From positions 1 to 23,135 of IMG/VR virus record IMGVR_UViG_3300020438_000287: 23,135 nt of DNA. One strand, given 5' to 3'. Below, one piece after another: positions 5,871 through 12,661 of the stretch. Both the position numbers and the translations under genes were made by a program. Origin of the DNA: a virus. Position 1 is the first letter of the stretch, and each line of letters starts with the position of its first letter. Below the pieces are notes generated by a model that saw only the letters and a list, made by a program, of their open reading frames with translations, did not search any database and was not told the DNA's origin.

Positions 5871-7177
5871 TATAGAGATACCTCCCATGCATCATCGTTG
5901 TATGTACCAGGATTGATTCCATAATCATCATAATATATTGGATCTAGTTCGGAGAATGAAAGTCTCATATTGTACTGAGTCATTGAACCATCTTCATAGG
6001 TCATATATTGTCCACCACCATAATCAACATCAACTCCAGTCAATGCACACATCTTTATCTTGTTTAAGAATGGATGTTCAGTATCAACACCATTGTCTTT
6101 ATACATGTACTTCAACTTCCATACATTAGGTGTTTTTAGGAATATGCCTGAAGGTTGTAATTTTGGTCTCATTTGTTTTTTGAAGAACCAGATTATATTC
6201 TTAACCATATCTGCTTCTTTTTCTCCTCTTGGAGTGAAATTGTAACTATAACCAAAACTTCTTAATTGTGGTCCTTTGAAAAGAAGTTCGAGGTTATTAT
6301 TGAGTGCTACTCCTGATCCTCTGGTAATAAGATCTCCACCAACACCTATTGCTTGACCAGCAAAATAAGATACTAGTGTATCATTGCTTATCCCACCTAC
6401 TACATCTTTTGCTCCTGCTTTTATACCTTGCAGCAAGTCTTGTATTCCTTTAACAGGTTCACCACCAGCAACAGTTCTGATTGTATTCCCTGCAGCTCTT
6501 GCACCTGCTACCTGAAGTGCATTAATGGAACTCTCACCCCATTGAACACTATTACTTTCACTCAATCCACCTGTCATCGGAAGTTGTACTATTCCTTTAG
6601 TTGTAGATCCTGTACGATATCTTGATGTTGCTCTTGATAGTTGAGTAACACTATAATCATTGGATACTCCACCACCAGAAGTTATTGATGTAAGAGAAGT
6701 ATCTGCTTTATATTCTTTACACACAACCTGTAGATAATCATAACCACCCACTTCTGCAATTGGATAGTATGCAAAAAAGTATCTTGGTTTTGATGTACTG
6801 TTAGCACTCGACTGTGTATTTTCTTCTGCTTTACTTGTTGCTAAGAAATTATTATCTTGATTAGTTCCTTCATTAGGTGCTTTTGTTCCAAGACTTTGAC
6901 GAAGTATAGACTTTGATGTAGTGGCATTGATTGTTCTTCCAAAGTCCCCATCAATAGCACCAAGATTGTTCATATAATCCTGTCCTTTCAAATCAGTATC
7001 TCTAATGTGAGCCCAACTAATTGTATTTTGATCTTGATTATAAAAATCAACACTCTTTGCATGATCTAGTTGTTCTGCTGTAAAAGGTACAACATTTGTT
7101 TGAATCAAATCAGCAGTTTTCTCATCACCCGAAAGGACGAGATTGAATGATTTGTTGTCTAAAAGAAAACTCGACAT
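5870..7177 (-). CDS. 48: gp48-like baseplate tail-tube cap protein
   Basis: 435 aa (T4 gp48 is 364 aa). In T4, gp48 and gp54 cap the hub and start tube polymerisation. The C-terminal third carries the family signature: ELLFKGPQLRSFGYSYNFTPR, then EADMVKNIIWFFKKQMRPKL, then a long YMTYEDGSMTQYNMRLSFSELDPIYYDDY end, which is the tail-tube-like fold. The middle (residues about 225-290) is Gly/Ala-rich. There is no Shine-Dalgarno before the ATG at 7177, only an 18-nt gap with a small 5-bp inverted repeat. It is coupled to gp53 downstream by TAATG. gp54 shares a related fold, but the + strand gene at 8075 fits that role better. Confidence 0.8.
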   Translation of the reverse strand: MSSFLLDNKSFNLVLSGDEKTADLIQTNVVPFTAEQLDHAKSVDFYNQDQNTISWAHIRDTDLKGQDYMNNLGAIDGDFGRTINATTSKSILRQSLGTKAPNEGTNQDNNFLATSKAEENTQSSANSTSKPRYFFAYYPIAEVGGYDYLQVVCKEYKADTSLTSITSGGGVSNDYSVTQLSRATSRYRTGSTTKGIVQLPMTGGLSESNSVQWGESSINALQVAGARAAGNTIRTVAGGEPVKGIQDLLQGIKAGAKDVVGGISNDTLVSYFAGQAIGVGGDLITRGSGVALNNNLELLFKGPQLRSFGYSYNFTPRGEKEADMVKNIIWFFKKQMRPKLQPSGIFLKTPNVWKLKYMYKDNGVDTEHPFLNKIKMCALTGVDVDYGGGQYMTYEDGSMTQYNMRLSFSELDPIYYDDYGINPGTYNDDAWEVSL

Positions 7178-7195
7178 GATACTGTTCTAGTATAG

Positions 7196-7594
7196 TTATT
7201 TAGTACGATATTTGGCGTAGGATAATGACCTTAAGTATTCTATTTCATCATTATTTACTACATGCAATGCTCCTACTACTTCTTCCCACGTATAATTTCT
7301 CATTGTTCCCCAATGAAAGTTTAAACCTTTGAATCCCCATCTTTCAAGTGCCATACATGCAATTAAAGGATGTTCATCATATGTAATGTCAGGAGTCTTT
7401 GCTATGTATAAAAAAGTATAATATTTTCCTGGTTCAGGAACCCACTCAGTTTCCGTGAACACTTCTAATATACTCATCATAATACTATCTGCATCTTCAG
7501 AACCATCAAGCTTTCCTTGTAGTTCTTGAATACGAACAGGTGTATTTCGGGTTGCATCCCTTTCTCTTCTTTCTTTAAGAGTTTTTCTTGGCAT
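7196..7594 (-). CDS. Conserved phage protein of unknown function between gp4 and gp48
   Basis: 132 aa. The N-terminus is very basic and arginine-rich (PRKTLKERRERDATR). The core includes PGKYYTFLYIAKTPD, then YDEHPLIACMALERWGFKGLNFHWG and a YTWEEVVGALHVV stretch. The (Y)DxHPL...(F)xGLNxH pattern is one I associate with small proteins next to structural genes in myoviruses, but I cannot assign a function. It is in a late operon with head-completion and baseplate genes, overlapping the gp4 stop by TAATG at 7594-7596. A structural or assembly role is an inference from context. Confidence 0.7.
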   Translation of the reverse strand: MPRKTLKERRERDATRNTPVRIQELQGKLDGSEDADSIMMSILEVFTETEWVPEPGKYYTFLYIAKTPDITYDEHPLIACMALERWGFKGLNFHWGTMRNYTWEEVVGALHVVNNDEIEYLRSLSYAKYRTK

Positions 7595-8037
7595 TATTTG
7601 ATACCCAATTCGTTTTCGGTAATAATCTTAAATTCTATTTTTCTATCTTTACACCATTCAGATGCAGCTTCCCACTTTGCTCTATTTACTTCAAATGTTT
7701 TACACTCATAAAGAAATGATTTAGTCATTCTCTTCTTCTGTTTTGGAGGTAGAGTTTGTTTTCTTGGTTTTACTTCAATCACATAAGTTTTAATTTTTCC
7801 AGTATGTTCTTTCACATTGATGATAAAGTCTGGAAAATATCTTCTCATTTTGCGTTCAGTTGGATCAAAATAGGGGATACAAAATTCTTCACTTCCCCAA
7901 GCAACAATGTTCTCATTCAAATCACACCAAGAACAAAACTTGCGTTCCCAACTACTTCGACATATAATATTATTGTAGTCACCTTTATATTTTTTGGGAT
8001 TTTTTGGCCTGTATCTGCTTTTGATACTTTGTGCCAT
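7594..8037 (-). CDS. 4: gp4-like head completion protein with a PD-(D/E)XK nuclease fold
   Basis: 147 aa, close to T4 gp4 (about 150 aa), needed for head completion before tail joining. The start SRYRPKNPKKYKGD matches the Y-x-P-K-N-x-x-K-Y-K-G-D opening of T4 gp4. Nuclease motifs are in place: WER with E31, YFPDFI with D70, and VIEVKP with E88 and K90, followed by Q-T-x-P-P-K and a helical C-terminus. The residues suggest retained catalysis, perhaps trimming DNA ends. It is the first gene of the leftward operon, 29 bases after a TATAAATA box, with no clear Shine-Dalgarno. Confidence 0.92.
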   Translation of the reverse strand: MAQSIKSRYRPKNPKKYKGDYNNIICRSSWERKFCSWCDLNENIVAWGSEEFCIPYFDPTERKMRRYFPDFIINVKEHTGKIKTYVIEVKPRKQTLPPKQKKRMTKSFLYECKTFEVNRAKWEAASEWCKDRKIEFKIITENELGIK

Positions 8038-8074
8038 CTTGTATACATAATATATAATGTAAAAGTATTTATAG
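8038..8074. promoter_or_regulatory. 37-bp divergent promoter region between gp4 and the gp54-like gene
   Basis: All signals for leftward (gp4) and rightward (gp54-like) transcription must fit here or in flanking codons. The leftward TATAAATA is at 8073-8066. Rightward there is a TATAAT (8053-8058) without a convincing -35, and no CTAAATAA. The rightward assignment is weak. Confidence 0.45.
8066..8073 (-). promoter_or_regulatory. T4-type late promoter TATAAATA for gp4-unknown-gp48-gp53
   Basis: Read on the - strand, 8073 to 8066 is TATAAATA, the exact T4 late promoter -10 element recognised by gp55, 29 bases before the gp4 ATG. It ends one base short of the opposite gene's start codon (8075). 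Presence of gp33 in this window is consistent with T4-style late transcription. Confidence 0.7.
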
Positions 8075-8938
8075 ATGGCAGCTCAAGTTCCCCAGAATTT
8101 GACTTCGGATTTCATAAAATCCCGATTGCTAACTTTAGCACAAACTTCGTTTTATAATTTAACGCTTCCTTTACCTGCTGCTGTTAGGAGTAGGGCAAGA
8201 GCAAATGGTCTTCGATTAGAAGGTCAGACGGGTGATCTAAATCAAATTGAATTATTATGTACAGATGCATCTTTGCCTGGTTCTTCATTAGCAACACATG
8301 ATGTTACTAATGACTATCATGGTGTAAGTGAGAAGATGGCATATCGTAGAATATATGATCAGTCTTTTAATCTGAATTTCTATGTTGATAGAGAGTATGA
8401 TGTTATTGAATTATTTGAAACATGGATTGATTACATCTCTGGTAATGATGATAGAGGAATGTCTAAGAATAGGCATCGTAATTATAGGATGAGATATCCT
8501 GATAGTTATAGAGAAGAAATCTATTTAACTAAATTTGAAAAGGATCATCATTTTGATATTAGTGAACATACAAAAGATCTTTTAAACTACACTTTTGTAG
8601 GAGCATTTCCTCAAACAATTACATCAATGCCTGTATCATACAATCAACCTGATATTTTGAAATGTAGTGTATCATTCTCCTTCATAAGGTATGTGGTAGA
8701 AAGATCTTTAAGGGGAGCAAGAGCTGCAAGAGATCAGATGAGAACTGCACCCAGAAATGTTACATTAGGATCTTCTTCTAGTGGTGGAACAAGAGGTAGT
8801 TCTAACATTCTAAATCGAGATGTGACAGATCAGATTGCAAGAGACACCGCACAATATGGAAATACTTTTCCATCAGGTTCTTTTAACATTACTCCAAAAT
8901 CAACTTATAGAACTCCTAGAAGTAGAAGGGGTAGATAA
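8075..8938 (+). CDS. 54: gp54-like baseplate tube initiator
   Basis: 287 aa (T4 gp54 is 320 aa). gp54 sits on gp48 and primes tube assembly. The tube-like fold is suggested by LLCTDASLPGSSL (substrate-facing loop typical of tube proteins), KMAYRRIYDQSFNLNFYVD, a helix VIELFETWIDYISG, and LLNYTFVGAFPQTITSMPVSY followed by a SVSFSFIRYVV strand. This parallels the T4 gp54 stretch with F-T-G-C-I-P-I-S-V-S-A-P-E-L-S-Y and a final VTFAYRV strand. The last 70 residues are Ser/Gly/Arg-rich and probably disordered. No Shine-Dalgarno precedes the ATG. A tail-tube (gp19) paralogue is an alternative, but position opposite gp48/gp53 favours gp54. Confidence 0.65.
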   Translation: MAAQVPQNLTSDFIKSRLLTLAQTSFYNLTLPLPAAVRSRARANGLRLEGQTGDLNQIELLCTDASLPGSSLATHDVTNDYHGVSEKMAYRRIYDQSFNLNFYVDREYDVIELFETWIDYISGNDDRGMSKNRHRNYRMRYPDSYREEIYLTKFEKDHHFDISEHTKDLLNYTFVGAFPQTITSMPVSYNQPDILKCSVSFSFIRYVVERSLRGARAARDQMRTAPRNVTLGSSSSGGTRGSSNILNRDVTDQIARDTAQYGNTFPSGSFNITPKSTYRTPRSRRGR

Positions 8939-8943
8939 ACCCA

Positions 8944-8951
8944 CTAAATAA
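8944..8951 (+). promoter_or_regulatory. Late-promoter-like CTAAATAA before gp26
   Basis: CTAAATAA lies in the 34-bp gap after the gp54-like gene, 21 bases before the gp26 ATG. It is one of three exact copies in the window and carries the TAAATA core of the T4 late element. Confidence 0.5.
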
Positions 8952-8972
8952 ACTTACTGAATTGAAAATATC

Positions 8973-9692
8973 ATGCCATTACCGACCATTGTAACTCCAA
9001 CTTATGATCTTGAATTACCATCAACAGGGAAGAAAATAAAGTATCGACCCTTTCTTGTTAAGGAAGAAAAACTTCTTGTTTTAGCTTTAGAAACTGAGAA
9101 TCCAAAAGATATTTCAAATGCAATTAAAACTGTATTGAAGAATTGTATTCAAAGTAGAGGTATAAAAGTAGAAACTCTTCCAACATTTGATATAGAGTAT
9201 TTATTTTTGAACATCCGTGGTAAGTCTGTAGGTGAAATTTTAGAAGTTAATATCATATCTCCTGATGATGAGGAAACACAAGTTCCTGTTGAAATAAATT
9301 TAGATGATATTCAAGTTAAAAAAGATAAGGATCATAGTAAAAATATTAAATTGGATTCTAAATTGATGATGGAAATGAAATATCCATCTCTTGATCAATT
9401 TGTTAAAAATAATTTTGATTTTGATGGTAATATTAATATGGATCAATCTTTTGAATTGATCGCATCTTGTGTGAATAAAATTTATAATGAGGATGAAGTA
9501 TGGTCTGCTGCTGACGTTACTAAAAAGGAACTGATAGCATTTCTAGAGCAGATGAATACCATACAATTTAAAGAAATTGAAAAGTTCTTTGAGACTATGC
9601 CCAAACTTTCTCACAAAGTAAGCTTTGTGAATCCTAAAACAGGTAAAGAGAATACCGTAATACTTGAGGGTTTATCGTCTTTTTTCGGCTAG
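8973..9692 (+). CDS. 26: gp26-like baseplate hub assembly protein (tail-chaperone-like)
   Basis: 239 aa (T4 gp26 is 208 aa). The opening YDLELPSTGKKIKYRPFLVK, with a helix EEKLLVLALE, is the conserved start of the T4 baseplate gp26 family. It also looks like the beta-hairpin opening of tail assembly chaperones in other tailed phages. The mid region is charged. The C-terminus has TMPKLSHKVSFVNPKTGKENTVI, a strand pair before LEGLSSFFG. The last codons contain T TTT TTC (9680-9686), a canonical -1 slippery site, two codons before TAG. A -1 shift would extend the protein to 298 aa through the following small ORF. There is no clear Shine-Dalgarno; a CTAAATAA box is 21 nt upstream. Confidence 0.8.
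   Translation: MPLPTIVTPTYDLELPSTGKKIKYRPFLVKEEKLLVLALETENPKDISNAIKTVLKNCIQSRGIKVETLPTFDIEYLFLNIRGKSVGEILEVNIISPDDEETQVPVEINLDDIQVKKDKDHSKNIKLDSKLMMEMKYPSLDQFVKNNFDFDGNINMDQSFELIASCVNKIYNEDEVWSAADVTKKELIAFLEQMNTIQFKEIEKFFETMPKLSHKVSFVNPKTGKENTVILEGLSSFFG
9680..9686 (+). other. Candidate -1 programmed frameshift site
   Basis: T TTT TTC fits X XXY YYZ in the gp26 reading frame (TCT TTT TTC GGC TAG). After slippage both tRNAs re-pair perfectly or by wobble (TTT TTT) and the -1 frame (CGG CTA GGT ATG ATG) is open into the ORF at 9695-9868. GAGGG at 9666-9670 lies 9 bases before the heptamer, like the internal SD stimulator of dnaX frameshifting. No downstream hairpin is obvious. Confidence 0.6.
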
Positions 9693-9694
9693 GT

Positions 9695-9868
9695 ATGATG
9701 CATATGGATCTTGAAAATTATTATAAGATAAATTTTGCCTTATTGCAGTTCCATAAATATTCATTAACTGAAATTGAAAATCTTATTCCTTGGGAAAGAG
9801 ATATTTACATTTCTATGCTACAGCAACATCTTGAGGATGAGAAGCTAAAACAACAACAAAATGGTTAA
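9695..9868 (+). CDS. Small ORF after gp26, possible chaperone extension (gene 51 position)
   Basis: 57 codons from the first ATG (9695; ATGs also at 9698 and 9704), encoding MMHMDLENYYKINFALLQ, then HKYSLTEIENLIPWERD, then IYISMLQQHLEDEKLKQQ. It is amphipathic-helical with a P-W-E-R-x-x-Y-(I)-x-(M/L)-L motif, like the short frameshift extensions (T domain) of tail assembly chaperones. It lies in the -1 frame relative to gp26 and is reachable without a stop from the slippery site. Its own start has only AGGT nearby. It holds the place of T4 gene 51, the hub assembly catalyst, but is far shorter than T4 gp51. It overlaps the next ATG by eight bases. Free translation and fusion are both possible. 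Confidence 0.7.
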   Translation: MMHMDLENYYKINFALLQFHKYSLTEIENLIPWERDIYISMLQQHLEDEKLKQQQNG

Positions 9869-11327
9869 ACCATCAAATAAATTAAAAAAGTTAGCAGCAG
9901 AGAAGATACTATCTGATCTGAGAAGTGATGGAGCTAAAGAAAAGACCACAGTAATAAAAGGATCAAAAATAAATAAAGATTCTTTAACTAAAAGAGTTCG
10001 TAATAATGAGAGGAAAATAACCTCTATAAAAAGTATAATAAAAATTAGAGAAAGTGATTTAGCTCCTAATTTGCAAAGCTTAGAAGAGGATAATTCTTTA
10101 TCATCAATAAGTGGTGGACTTTCATCAATACTTAAAACTATAAGTGGTATTGGTAAATCTTTAAATACTAAAACTAAATCTGATAAGAAGACTAAGGAAA
10201 AGAAAAGAGTAAGAATGAATCGGTTGAAGAAGGAGAAAAGAGAAGAACAATTAGAATCTAAAAAAGAAGAAAAGGATAGTCCAGAAGAAGAAAAGAAAGA
10301 GAAGAAGTCTCTTGGTGGTAATTTCCTTGAAGGAATAAAAAGATTTTTTAAAAATATTCTACTTGGAACTGCTTTACTAACATTATTAAACTGGTTGCGT
10401 AAACCAGAGAACATGGCAAGGTTGCAATCAACCTTAGATTTCTTAACAAATCATGCTGGTCCTATATTTAAAGGATTGATTGCTATCGCAGCAATAGGTA
10501 TTGGTGCAAAATTATATAAGATTATTAGGGGTACTATTAAATTTGCTAGAGCAGGATTAAAAGCTTTGGGTTTATTGAAACCTGCGGTAACAGTAGGAAA
10601 GGGAGGAAGTATAGGTAGCAAATTAAGCAGAATCAATCCATTTAGAAAATCAAACGTATCAACAAGTGGTGGATTTAAAACAGGTCCATTGTCTGGAGTT
10701 AGGAAGAATTTAAGTAAGATAAATCCATTTAAGCAGAGTGCAAAGGTAACACAATCAACTTCTAAAGCTATTACCAGCAATGTAACAAAGAATGTTACTA
10801 AGAATGTGGGTAAGACAGTTGTTAAGAAATCTGTTGCAAAAGGTGCAGGTAAAACAATACTCAAAAAACTTCCGTTTGTCGGACTTGCTCTCGGATTGGG
10901 TTTTGCTATTGATAGGGCAAGAAAGGGTGATTTTGTTGGAGCAACTATGGAACTTGGGTCAGGAGCAGCATCTATGATTCCTGGTTTAGGAACAGGTGCA
11001 TCACTCTTGATAGATGGTGCATTAATTGCTAAAGATTCTGGAGCATTTGGTCAAAATAAAGGTGATATGATTAAAGGTGGTGAGATTATTGGTGATATTC
11101 CTAAAGCTCAGATTAATAAGACTCCTAGTGATATTGGTGAATCTATATCGAAAACAAGTTCTAAGAAAACTACAATTAAAGTTATACCTATAGAAACGAA
11201 TGATGAAAATTCTGCAGGATCATCATCCGAATCTAGCAATACAGAGATTCCATCAGCACCATCTACTTCTGGAGTAGAAAATGATTATACTTCTTCTGTA
11301 TATGGATTATTGGGAGGAGTTGCATAA
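9861..11327 (+). CDS. Tape-measure-like / hub protein, first paralogue
   Basis: 488 aa. The N-terminal 155 residues are very rich in Lys and Glu and probably helical (KKEKREEQLESKKEEKD). Then come hydrophobic stretches at about 163-178 (FKNILLGTALLTLLNW), 202-216, 337-351 and 367-391 (Gly/Ala-rich), with a near-repeat SRINPFRKS / SKINPFKQS around 256-293. The C-terminus is Ser/Thr-rich. This make-up and position, after gp26 and before hub genes, fits a tail length determinator/hub protein in the place of T4 gp29 (590 aa), though I see no clear sequence match to gp29. It shares G-I-G-K-S-L-N-T-K-T-K at residue 96 with the next gene's GGIWKSLNSKAK at 96. Stop overlaps the next ATG (TAATG). Confidence 0.6.
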   Translation: MVKPSNKLKKLAAEKILSDLRSDGAKEKTTVIKGSKINKDSLTKRVRNNERKITSIKSIIKIRESDLAPNLQSLEEDNSLSSISGGLSSILKTISGIGKSLNTKTKSDKKTKEKKRVRMNRLKKEKREEQLESKKEEKDSPEEEKKEKKSLGGNFLEGIKRFFKNILLGTALLTLLNWLRKPENMARLQSTLDFLTNHAGPIFKGLIAIAAIGIGAKLYKIIRGTIKFARAGLKALGLLKPAVTVGKGGSIGSKLSRINPFRKSNVSTSGGFKTGPLSGVRKNLSKINPFKQSAKVTQSTSKAITSNVTKNVTKNVGKTVVKKSVAKGAGKTILKKLPFVGLALGLGFAIDRARKGDFVGATMELGSGAASMIPGLGTGASLLIDGALIAKDSGAFGQNKGDMIKGGEIIGDIPKAQINKTPSDIGESISKTSSKKTTIKVIPIETNDENSAGSSSESSNTEIPSAPSTSGVENDYTSSVYGLLGGVA

Positions 11328-12661
11328 TGGCAATATCAATTCTAGCAGGATTGGGTAAGATGGCTGTGAATAGTGTTTTTGGTGGAAAGAAAAAGAAGAA
11401 ACAGAAAAGGATAAAAAAAGAAAAGGTATTTCAAACAGGGTCAGTTAAAAAGGAAAAGAAGACACCCATAATAACTGGTACACTTATAAAGTCTTCTAAG
11501 AAAAAATTAATATCGGGATCAGATCTTAAAAAAGCAGATAATTTATCCAACAAAAAACAAAACAATGTCAGTTACTTAGACAAGTCATTAATAGTCATTA
11601 ATGCTGTAGCTGGTGGTATTTGGAAGTCATTAAATTCTAAGGCTAAGGTAGAAAAGGAGGAAGATCAGGAAGAGTCTTTGCCTGAAAGAGTTGTATCTGG
11701 GGGCAAACGTTTTCTTAAGTTTATGGGAGCAGATACTGTTACTAATGTAGCAACAAGATTTTTGGGGAACGTTGCAGCAGGAATTGGAGTATTGGTTTTT
11801 ATCAAATATTTTGATGAGATAATGAATATTTTTAAAACTATTGTGAATGTGGTTTCTACAGGAGCTAAAATCATGTGGAATATATTAAAGTTCTTTGGTG
11901 GTCCTCTTTTTAAAATAATATCTGTTTTCAATGGTAAATCTGGTCAAGATTTAAAGAATGCTGAACTGATTAAGAAAGAACTAGATCAAGATATTGTTTC
12001 TGATAAACCCAATGTTGGAACTGTAGAAGATTTAAAAGACGATGGTAAAGAAACGAATGCAAGCAAAGTCATGGACATGGGTGTTTTATCCTTTAATGAA
12101 GGTGGTCAACCTCCTGTAGGTGAACCAGTTCTTGTGGGTGAAAGTGGTCCAGAGATGGTTATATTTGATAAACTATCTACAGTTCTTTCCTCAGAGAATA
12201 CGATGTCTATTATGAATAGTATGACGGAAATGATGTCTGGAAATAAATCTATTATGAATAGTATGACGGAAATGATGTCTGGAAATAAAGAAAGAGTAGA
12301 ATCTATTGTTAGTGAAGCAGAGAGTTTAGAAATTGCACCTATTTTAAAGAAAAGTCTTTCTAATATTATTGAAGCTAAGAAGGATAATATTGAGATTATT
12401 ACTTCACAAATGCGAGGAGTGGAAAATATAGAAAAGACCATAACAACTGATGCTTTAGTTAAGAATTTGCCAATAAAAGAATTGATCAATAAACTTTCAG
12501 TCATCACCGACAAAATTGAGGAAATAGAAGTTCCTGTACCACAATCTAGTGGAGGTGGTTCAATATCAATGGGTGGAGGAGAAAATTCTATGCCAATGAT
12601 TATTCCTATTCAAATAGATACTATGGGCAATATTTTAAAACAGGCTCTATATAAAGAATAA
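11327..12661 (+). CDS. Tape-measure-like protein, second paralogue
   Basis: 444 aa. Lys-rich N-terminus (GGKKKKKQKRIKKEK), then GGIWKSLNSKAK (96-107) aligned with the previous gene, a hydrophobic segment at about 147-159 (GNVAAGIGVLVFI), and an amphipathic helical run to 200. Residues 257-280, NEGGQPPVGEPVLVGESGPE with MVIF, match the G-G-x(n)-G-x-P-x-L-V-G-E-x-G-P-E motif common near the C-termini of tape measure proteins in many tailed phages. Residues 294-321 are an exact 14-residue tandem repeat. The remainder is helical and Ser/Gly-rich. Strong Shine-Dalgarno GGGAGGAG precedes the TAATG start. It is probably an internal tail protein, but which of the two genes sets tail length cannot be told from sequence. 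Confidence 0.65.
   Translation: MAISILAGLGKMAVNSVFGGKKKKKQKRIKKEKVFQTGSVKKEKKTPIITGTLIKSSKKKLISGSDLKKADNLSNKKQNNVSYLDKSLIVINAVAGGIWKSLNSKAKVEKEEDQEESLPERVVSGGKRFLKFMGADTVTNVATRFLGNVAAGIGVLVFIKYFDEIMNIFKTIVNVVSTGAKIMWNILKFFGGPLFKIISVFNGKSGQDLKNAELIKKELDQDIVSDKPNVGTVEDLKDDGKETNASKVMDMGVLSFNEGGQPPVGEPVLVGESGPEMVIFDKLSTVLSSENTMSIMNSMTEMMSGNKSIMNSMTEMMSGNKERVESIVSEAESLEIAPILKKSLSNIIEAKKDNIEIITSQMRGVENIEKTITTDALVKNLPIKELINKLSVITDKIEEIEVPVPQSSGGGSISMGGGENSMPMIIPIQIDTMGNILKQALYKE
12206..12289 (+). repeat. Exact 42-bp tandem duplication within the second tape-measure-like gene
   Basis: 12206-12247 and 12248-12289 are identical base for base. Each encodes SIMNSMTEMMSGNK. The unit is 14 codons, two heptads, so a helical register would be kept. 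Confidence 0.97.

Noticed and set aside
5871-5888. Upstream ATG (5888) as the gp53 start
   Set aside because: The six extra residues cover the Shine-Dalgarno of the 5870 ATG, which also makes the usual TAATG overlap with gp48.
7179-7193. Small inverted repeat ATACT-5-AGTAT before the gp48 start, similar in arms to the gp32 leader repeats
   Set aside because: Only five pairs, a 5-nt rather than 8-nt loop, and a single copy. Not enough to call a shared element.
7756-8157. 133-codon + strand open frame across gp4 and the gp54-like start
   Set aside because: Antisense to gp4, which has full nuclease motifs; the frame has no family resemblance.
9845-10414. 189-codon open frame on the - strand
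   Set aside because: Antisense shadow of the Lys/Glu/Ser-rich N-terminus of the tape-measure-like gene; its Phe/Leu/Ser-rich translation is the expected mirror composition.
12106-12513. 135-codon - strand open frame over the 42-bp repeat
   Set aside because: Shadow of the second tape-measure-like gene; its internal repeat merely mirrors the duplicated DNA.
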